A stretch of 64,000 nucleotides of DNA, taken from IMG/VR virus record IMGVR_UViG_3300028822_000274, positions 1-64,000 of that record; one strand, written 5' to 3'. The first letter of the stretch is position 1. The number at the start of each line of letters is the position of its first letter. This document shows positions 59,875-64,000 of the stretch, in pieces. Below the pieces are notes generated by a model. It was given only the letters and a program-made list of their open reading frames with translations, was not told the DNA's origin and made no database searches. This DNA comes from a virus. Position numbers and translations under genes: made by a program.

Positions 59875-60255
59875 ATGGCTAGTTTGAAAATTGGTTATGA
59901 CATGTTTGCCGGATCCTCACAGGCCGGTACCGATTCTGGTGTTCCTGGTGTTATCCAGGTGGAAACTGCCAAGGCTGAGCCGTACAAATGTCGGATCCAA
60001 GAGCTGGACACGAATGAGTACTACGACGCCGTCACCCGCACTTTCCAGGGTGGTGCGACGACTCCGTCTGAGGAGTTGACGATCCCTGGGTCGGACGAGG
60101 CGAACCCGCAGGCTTTGCGTCGCATTGCTTTCCGGATTCCTGAGGAAGCTCAGGCCGGGATCGGTGCTGCCGGTGCGACTTTCACCATTTATGCGGCAAC
60201 GACTGATGCGGTTGATTCGGGACAAGAGTCCCTGACGATCACATTCCAGCCGTAA
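59875..60255 (+). CDS. Putative virion protein, paralog of 61678 gene
   Basis: 126 aa. Opens GYDMFAGSSQAGTDSGVPGVIQVETA and continues with CRIQELDTNEYYDAVTRTF. The 61678 gene repeats this as GFDIFDGSSQAGTNSEVPPVIQVETA and CRIQRISDNLYYNATTRAY. Beta-rich, followed by a terminator, codon use like the capsid gene. Likely a decoration or fibre protein. Confidence 0.7.
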   Translation: MASLKIGYDMFAGSSQAGTDSGVPGVIQVETAKAEPYKCRIQELDTNEYYDAVTRTFQGGATTPSEELTIPGSDEANPQALRRIAFRIPEEAQAGIGAAGATFTIYAATTDAVDSGQESLTITFQP

Positions 60256-60284
60256 TAGGTTGACAACAGGAAATGTTTTTACTC

Positions 60285-60321
60285 GACGCCCATCTTAAAA
60301 ACAGGTGGGCGTCTTTTTTTT
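60285..60321 (+). terminator. Rho-independent terminator
   Basis: GACGCCCATC (60285-60294) pairs with GGTGGGCGTC (60304-60313), 10 pairs, then eight T. It also rules out the GTG start at 60305. Confidence 0.9.
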
Positions 60322-60331
60322 GGAGGTACAT

Positions 60332-60712
60332 ATGGGATTCCAGAGCGCATGGACATTTTTCGTTGATTCAGTTTTTCCCCACTGGCCGGGTTTGTTTTTT
60401 GCTGTATTCGTGTCAATCATTGCACAGGTGCTGAAGAATAATATTCTGACAAGGACATTAGCGGCTAAAAGTAAAGTGATATTCTGGGTTCGGCGTTTGT
60501 TTCCAGTGATTTTGCTTTTTCTAGGTTTGGTTCCAGGTTTGACTTGGCCAGATGAAATTCTTCCGGGAATAGATACGACAGTCGAAAAAGTTTGGTATTT
60601 TGTGGGGTGTGCAGGTTGCTCGATACTCTGTTACAACATTTTTAAGCAGTGGGTTAAGAAAAAATACGACGTAGAACTTATTCTACAGGAGGAAAACGAA
60701 AGTCATGGCTAA
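60332..60712 (+). CDS. Holin-like membrane protein
   Basis: 126 aa. ATG 60332 has GGAGGT 5 bases upstream. Three hydrophobic segments at about 15-38, 58-78 and 90-112, with a short charged tail, fit a class I holin. It opens the lysis cassette with the PGDYG-type protein and two spanin-like genes. No endolysin follows. Confidence 0.65.
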   Translation: MGFQSAWTFFVDSVFPHWPGLFFAVFVSIIAQVLKNNILTRTLAAKSKVIFWVRRLFPVILLFLGLVPGLTWPDEILPGIDTTVEKVWYFVGCAGCSILCYNIFKQWVKKKYDVELILQEENESHG

Positions 60713-60914
60713 ATTCAGAAAAATACCTGTGATCATAGACGCCATCAGGATAAAAAAAGAAATGACGATCGATACTCTCGAAGGTCGTATGAATGGTAAA
60801 GCTGGTGATTGGCTTCTTACAGGTGTTGATGGCGAGCAGTACCCATGCAAGGACTCGATATTCAGAAAAACATACGAACCAGCCGACGAAGATGCAGAAA
60901 AGATGTGGAAATAA
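60705..60914 (+). CDS. PGDYG-type conserved phage protein
   Basis: 69 aa, AGGAGG upstream, overlapping the holin gene by 8 bases. The order KIPVIIDAIRIKK, TLEGRMNGKAGDWLLTGVDGE, YPCKDSIFRKTYE is that of the small PGDYG family found in many phages. Function in those phages is unknown. Confidence 0.75.
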   Translation: MAKFRKIPVIIDAIRIKKEMTIDTLEGRMNGKAGDWLLTGVDGEQYPCKDSIFRKTYEPADEDAEKMWK

Positions 60915-60915
60915 T

Positions 60916-61263
60916 ATGAAAACAATCTGGAAATGGGTAAAAGACAAAGCAGCCTGGATAGTAATAGCATTTTTTATTGTTTTTTCTGTGTTATTCGGAT
61001 CGTTTTTGTCTTCAAGAAAAGTAGAAAGGAGGAAAAAAGAAGCTAAAAAGAAAATTGAAGGGGCAAAAAAGTTGGGTGAAAAGGCAACATATTATGATGG
61101 AGTAGAATCTGGTTTACACGAATCTGAGTTTCTATTGGACTCACAGATAGAGGGCATAAACGAAGAATCAAAGAAGACAAAAAAAGAAATAGGAGAGATG
61201 GATGCTCAGGAAGTTGCTGATCGTTTTAACGCTCTGTACGATTCCGACTCTCGCTCAAACTGA
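60916..61263 (+). CDS. Inner-membrane spanin-like protein (Rz-like)
   Basis: 115 aa. ATG 60916 follows the previous stop; the longer start at 60793 overlaps it. One N-terminal membrane segment (about 12-30), then a long charged coiled coil, ending MDAQEVADRFNALYDSD, a tail like that of many phage i-spanins. The next gene, lying in another frame and overlapping by 62 bases, has a signal sequence, as in Rz/Rz1 pairs. Confidence 0.65.
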   Translation: MKTIWKWVKDKAAWIVIAFFIVFSVLFGSFLSSRKVERRKKEAKKKIEGAKKLGEKATYYDGVESGLHESEFLLDSQIEGINEESKKTKKEIGEMDAQEVADRFNALYDSDSRSN

Positions 61264-61666
61264 GGAAGTGGCTGAGGAAGTGGCAGACCTGGACAAGTAC
61301 GAAATCCAAGGAGCTTTTGTTCTTGACGTAGACGGTGTGACTGGTGTTTGGATGCCATTAAATATGGCCCGAAAAGCTCTTGCTGCATCTGAACTCGCTA
61401 AAAAGTTGGAGCTTCGACAGGATCTTCTGGAGCTGAAAATAGATATTCGAGGCGAGAGAATATCTGCCTGCAAATCTGCTCTTTCTTTATCGAAAGAGTC
61501 GCAGGAAAAAGCTCTTGAAGCCGTGACAATACAGAATGAGGTAATCTCCGACCTGGAGGAAGAACAGGATTCGTGGTATCGAAAACCGATTGTTTGGACC
61601 GGTGTCGGTGCCGTCCTCGTTGTGGCTCTTGAGGTCGGTTTGTTTTTTGTTGTTCAGTCAATGTAA
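61202..61666 (+). CDS. Secreted spanin partner with C-terminal anchor
   Basis: 154 aa. AGGAG 6 bases before ATG 61202, which lies inside the previous gene. Signal peptide MLRKLLIVLTLCTIPTLAQ, central coiled coil (EKALEAVTIQNEVISDLEEE), and a hydrophobic C-terminus (WTGVGAVLVVALEVGLFFVV). The signal looks type I, not a clear lipobox, so it differs from classical Rz1. It probably bridges the envelope together with the i-spanin-like protein. Confidence 0.55.
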   Translation: MLRKLLIVLTLCTIPTLAQTEEVAEEVADLDKYEIQGAFVLDVDGVTGVWMPLNMARKALAASELAKKLELRQDLLELKIDIRGERISACKSALSLSKESQEKALEAVTIQNEVISDLEEEQDSWYRKPIVWTGVGAVLVVALEVGLFFVVQSM

Positions 61667-61677
61667 AGGAGGTTCCT

Positions 61678-62094
61678 ATGGTCATGCCTGGTGGACCTGA
61701 CATGCCTCTTGGTCCAAGTAGTGGTATGTATAGAGCGGGGTTTGATATTTTCGACGGTTCTTCACAGGCCGGTACGAATTCTGAGGTTCCACCCGTTATC
61801 CAGGTGGAAACTGCCTTGCCGACGCACTACTATTGTAGGATCCAGAGAATATCTGACAATTTGTATTACAACGCGACGACGAGGGCCTATCAATTGTTTC
61901 CGCCGTCTCCATCCGACGAGCTGGGGATTCCGGGGTCTCTTGAGGCGAGACCAGATTCTATCAGGCGGCTTATGATGAGAGTCCCGGATGAAGCAAGGGA
62001 TGGGATGAACCATGAAGGTGCTGTCTACACTGTCTATGCGCCAGTAGACACAGCTAGATTTGGTGTCGCAATAGTCGCCACATTCAAGCCATAG
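61678..62094 (+). CDS. Putative virion protein, paralog of 59875 gene
   Basis: 138 aa, AAAGGAGG before ATG 61678. Core SSQAGTNSEVPPVIQVETA and the YYNATTRAYQ segment match the 59875 protein; it has an extra N-terminal ~15-residue Met/Pro/Gly-rich part. The stop codon lies at the start of a tandem palindrome. Likely decoration or fibre protein. Confidence 0.7.
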   Translation: MVMPGGPDMPLGPSSGMYRAGFDIFDGSSQAGTNSEVPPVIQVETALPTHYYCRIQRISDNLYYNATTRAYQLFPPSPSDELGIPGSLEARPDSIRRLMMRVPDEARDGMNHEGAVYTVYAPVDTARFGVAIVATFKP

Positions 62095-62117
62095 TCAGCC
62101 TGACCGTCAGCCTGACC
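62094..62117 (+). promoter_or_regulatory. Tandem 12-bp palindromic operator-like sites
   Basis: GTCAGCCTGACC occurs twice in a row (62094-62105, 62106-62117). Each GTCAG-C-CTGAC is a near-perfect dyad. They lie 24 bases upstream of a -35 element. Confidence 0.6.
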
Positions 62118-62140
62118 AAACGAAAATTAAAAAAAATTAG

Positions 62141-62168
62141 TTGACAAAACTTTTTCGCTTGGTATTAT
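62141..62168 (+). promoter_or_regulatory. Promoter, TTGACAAAAC family
   Basis: TTGACA 62141-62146 within TTGACAAAAC, 16-base spacer, TGGTATTAT (TATTAT 62163-62168). Same family as the early promoters, here downstream of the palindromes. Confidence 0.85.
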
Positions 62169-62210
62169 TTCCTGGAAGTAACGGCAACAAACAAATTCCA
62201 GGAGAAGAAA

Positions 62211-62921
62211 ATGAAACGAATTAAAGACTTGTCAGAAAGCGAAATCTTAGAATTGACCCAAGAGCAGCTCGAAGAGTTGGTTCTAATTGAGGCAGCACAT
62301 TCCGGCGTGAAGCTGCCTGACTCAGCTCCTGCGGTTCCTGATTACCCGGAAATCGGTAAGCCGAGCAAAACTCTGTACACATGTGGAGCATTCAACTTTC
62401 ATTGTGATTCGCTCGACATTTTGAACGAGTTCATCAAGGTCATTGTTGACCACAAGGACAACCTGTTCACATGTGAAACAGACTGGCAAACCAAGGCGAC
62501 ACACTGTGAGAAGGGCATCCCGACATCTGGATGGGCCAACAAGATCGCTCCTGCGACAGAAACGGCGTACACGCAGGGAGAATATGCCGAACTCAAGGGT
62601 GAAATCAAAAAGAAGGAGGAAATGCGGGAGGAATACAAAAAAGCTCTCGATGAGCACAGTGCTCAGATGGAGGAGTACGATGATATCTGTTCTGATGTCA
62701 TGTCGCATTATTATAATGCGGTACGAGCAAAGAACAGGAAGCAGCATCTTGTAGCAACATTCCTGAAGTATTATAAGCTTGCGGAGCAAAATTTCGACAT
62801 CGCTCTGAAGTTCTTCAAGAATGCTTACGCTGACGAAAACGAGAACATGGAAGAGCTTGAGGCTCTCTTCCAGGAAGAAGTTTCTGCCAAAGATGAGGAA
62901 AATGGCAAAGAGAAAGTCTGA
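62211..62921 (+). CDS. Hypothetical early protein (236 aa)
   Basis: Begins 43 bases after the promoter with CCAGGAG upstream. Acidic N-terminal helix (SESEILELTQEQLEELVLIEAA), a mixed middle with Cys, then long charged helices. Overlaps the next gene by 20 bases. First gene of the downstream early operon. No family recognised. Confidence 0.65.
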   Translation: MKRIKDLSESEILELTQEQLEELVLIEAAHSGVKLPDSAPAVPDYPEIGKPSKTLYTCGAFNFHCDSLDILNEFIKVIVDHKDNLFTCETDWQTKATHCEKGIPTSGWANKIAPATETAYTQGEYAELKGEIKKKEEMREEYKKALDEHSAQMEEYDDICSDVMSHYYNAVRAKNRKQHLVATFLKYYKLAEQNFDIALKFFKNAYADENENMEELEALFQEEVSAKDEENGKEKV

Positions 62922-63207
62922 AGACCTGGACAAGTACGACTGGCTCCTGATTCTGATGATTCAGCATTTCTTGGACTCGGGAGCCGTAATCTCGATTCGG
63001 AAGCTGAGTGAATATTTCTATGACTTCGATTATCCGAAGGTAAAGAAGAGGATGACCAAGCTCAAGTCTATGGGGATCGTCTCGGCAAAGCGTGCCAGTT
63101 CCAAATTGTGGGAGTACGAACTCCACACCGAAGTCATGGATAAATTTGCACTCAGGGAAAAACTCACCACCGATTTTGGGCACAAACTTTCTCGTGGTTT
63201 ATTCTAG
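62902..63207 (+). CDS. Winged-helix DNA-binding protein (101 aa)
   Basis: ATG 62902 with GAGG close upstream (62893 is also possible). Basic start, helix (YDWLLILMIQHFLD), then VISIRKLSEYFYDFDYPKVKKRMTKLKSMGIV, a helix-turn-helix with following wing. Resembles the 63428 protein in layout. Probably a regulator of the control region. Confidence 0.7.
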   Translation: MAKRKSEDLDKYDWLLILMIQHFLDSGAVISIRKLSEYFYDFDYPKVKKRMTKLKSMGIVSAKRASSKLWEYELHTEVMDKFALREKLTTDFGHKLSRGLF

Positions 63208-63297
63208 ACGATGTAATTTTATTCTTTCTCATTTTGTTGTTTACTAAACTTCGGTCTTTGTGTAGTGTGTGTGGTGTTCAGGTTTTCGATGACACGG

Positions 63298-63332
63298 TAG
63301 ACATAATCACCCTCACCCTATGATTATGTCTA
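63298..63332 (+). promoter_or_regulatory. Perfect 12-bp inverted repeat (operator-like)
   Basis: TAGACATAATCA (63298-63309) and TGATTATGTCTA (63321-63332) around an 11-base spacer. Located upstream of an extended -10 and the 63428 winged-helix gene, so autoregulation is plausible. Confidence 0.7.
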
Positions 63333-63350
63333 TTCAGTTTGTCAATAGTT

Positions 63351-63359
63351 TGGTATGGT
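63351..63359 (+). promoter_or_regulatory. Extended -10 near the inverted repeat
   Basis: TGGTATGGT at 63351-63359. The -35 (TATTCA at 63331-63336) overlaps the inverted repeat. Start near 63366 would place the following hairpin at the transcript's 5' end. Confidence 0.4.
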
Positions 63360-63362
63360 CTG

Positions 63363-63417
63363 AAAACCCGATAACGAACTGGAGTGGTGAGGCCCGGTTT
63401 GTTATCGGGTTTTTTTT
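63363..63417 (+). terminator. Strong ~20-bp terminator/attenuator hairpin
   Basis: AAAACCCGATAAC (63363-63375) pairs with GTTATCGGGTTTT (63401-63413), extended inside by G-U then AACTGG/CCGGTT, total about 20 pairs, followed by T-run to 63417. It ends just before the ribosome binding site of the next gene, so it may terminate the upstream operon or attenuate this gene. Confidence 0.8.
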
Positions 63418-63427
63418 GGAGCCTGAA

Positions 63428-64000
63428 ATGCTCGATTTTCTCCTCTGCCCTGATTTCGACGCCGTCGACACCAAAATACTTTTGATCTTGCATGAAATTC
63501 AGAAGGTCTATGGAAGCGTGAGCCAGAAGGATGTCGCTACTTCCATGGGTGTGAGTACAGCAACAATTGAACGCCGTATGAGCAGGCTCAAGGATCTTGG
63601 TGCCGTCGATGTAGAAAAAACGGGGACACGCAGGAGAAAGTATGACATCCCCCTCTTGATTCTCAGCGAAGCGAAAGACCTTACGAAAACAGATGTGCGG
63701 GAAAATTACCCCCTCGCTGGTGAGGGAATAAGTTCTCCCTCATCGCAAGTATGTTTAGGATCTATTACCAATATCAAAAAAGGTACTGATAACGATCTGG
63801 ACGTCTCTTCTAGTTCGTCTGACGTATATGGTACTATACTTGCGATGATGGAAAACTTTCCGGAGGAGGAACCGATGAAATTTTCCGGTCCACAGGGAAA
63901 AATCGCTGATGCGATAACTGCGGCATCAGAACGAACCAAGAAGGTCCATAATCAAGTCCGCGAAAAACGGATCGCACATCAAAAAGCGAATGCCGATCTT
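63428..64000 (+). CDS. Winged-helix DNA-binding protein, truncated at window end
   Basis: 191 codons visible, no stop before 64000. GGAG 6 bases before ATG 63428. Residues 12-65 form a winged helix: DTKILLILHEIQKVYGSVSQKDVATSMGVSTATIERRMSRLKDLGAV then a basic wing (TGTRRRKYDI). A Ser/Asp/Thr-rich linker and an acidic/basic helical part follow. Probably a repressor or replication initiator-type protein acting at the inverted repeat 63298-63332. Confidence 0.75.
   Translation, partial: MLDFLLCPDFDAVDTKILLILHEIQKVYGSVSQKDVATSMGVSTATIERRMSRLKDLGAVDVEKTGTRRRKYDIPLLILSEAKDLTKTDVRENYPLAGEGISSPSSQVCLGSITNIKKGTDNDLDVSSSSSDVYGTILAMMENFPEEEPMKFSGPQGKIADAITAASERTKKVHNQVREKRIAHQKANADL

Noticed and set aside
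60260-60285. TTGACA as a promoter for the holin
   Set aside because: Spacing to TACTCG is only 14 and the site is just before a terminator hairpin that would stop the transcript.
1-64000. tRNA or rRNA genes
   Set aside because: No cloverleaf-like or conserved rRNA segments were noticed on either strand in the gene gaps; a tRNAscan run would be decisive.

Overview
The window is 64 kb of a tailed double-stranded DNA phage (or prophage) with a contractile tail, i.e. a myovirus-type virion. A sheath, a gp19-type tube, a LysM/gp53-like protein, a gpD-like hub, a spike, a gp25-like wedge, a gpJ-like wedge and a gpI-like protein are all recognisable. Every gene I accept is on the + strand, packed with 4-base stop/start overlaps and good Shine-Dalgarno sites. 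The host is Gram-negative, judging from a two-component spanin pair and a lipobox protein. The acidic Thr/Asp/Glu-rich lipoprotein resembles those of Myxococcota-like bacteria, but that host guess is weak. No DNA polymerase, helicase, integrase, tRNA, CRISPR or recognisable endolysin is present, so the replication genes must lie outside the window.

Layout. 1-1236: non-coding, with a promoter, an AGAG(C/T)ACAGAG repeat array and an intrinsic terminator, suggesting a ~445-nt RNA, followed by ~650 bases with no convincing gene. 1237-16454: early or accessory region of about 40 mostly tiny genes. Many encode zinc-ribbon proteins. The region also holds a Lar-like anti-restriction protein, an MmcB-like nuclease, a zinc-ribbon PH-domain membrane protein, a MazG-like protein, a small P-loop NTPase, a lipoprotein, and a 540-aa protein that looks like a CoaB-type ligase, a class II aldolase-like domain and a methyltransferase joined in one chain. 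16465-18099: ThyX interrupted at its RHR signature by an HNH-containing intein.

18349-27704: packaging and head genes (TerL, portal, SPP1 gp7-like, scaffold, N4-gp56-like major capsid, connectors). 27789-42058: tail and baseplate (sheath with an inserted domain, tube, chaperone with a programmed -1 frameshift, tape measure, hub, spike split by a 25-bp tandem duplication, wedge). 42104-58790: fibres and receptor-binding proteins, including an unexpected HIGH-type nucleotidyltransferase. 58914-62094: two abundant-looking structural paralogs flanking a holin/spanin cassette. 62094-64000: a control region with tandem palindromes, a promoter, two winged-helix proteins, a perfect 12-bp inverted repeat and a ~20-bp terminator/attenuator hairpin.

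Expression. Five promoters share an identical TTGACAAAAC -35 element followed by an extended -10 (TG[G/C]TA...). They head the genes at 1237, 7731, 10028, 13807 and 62211. The structural genes use different promoters and two strong intrinsic terminators (after the capsid gene and at ~60.3 kb). Several starts below differ from the longest open frame because the longer start lies inside a promoter or terminator or lacks a ribosome binding site. Six small genes shorter than 60 codons were found by reading the gaps.
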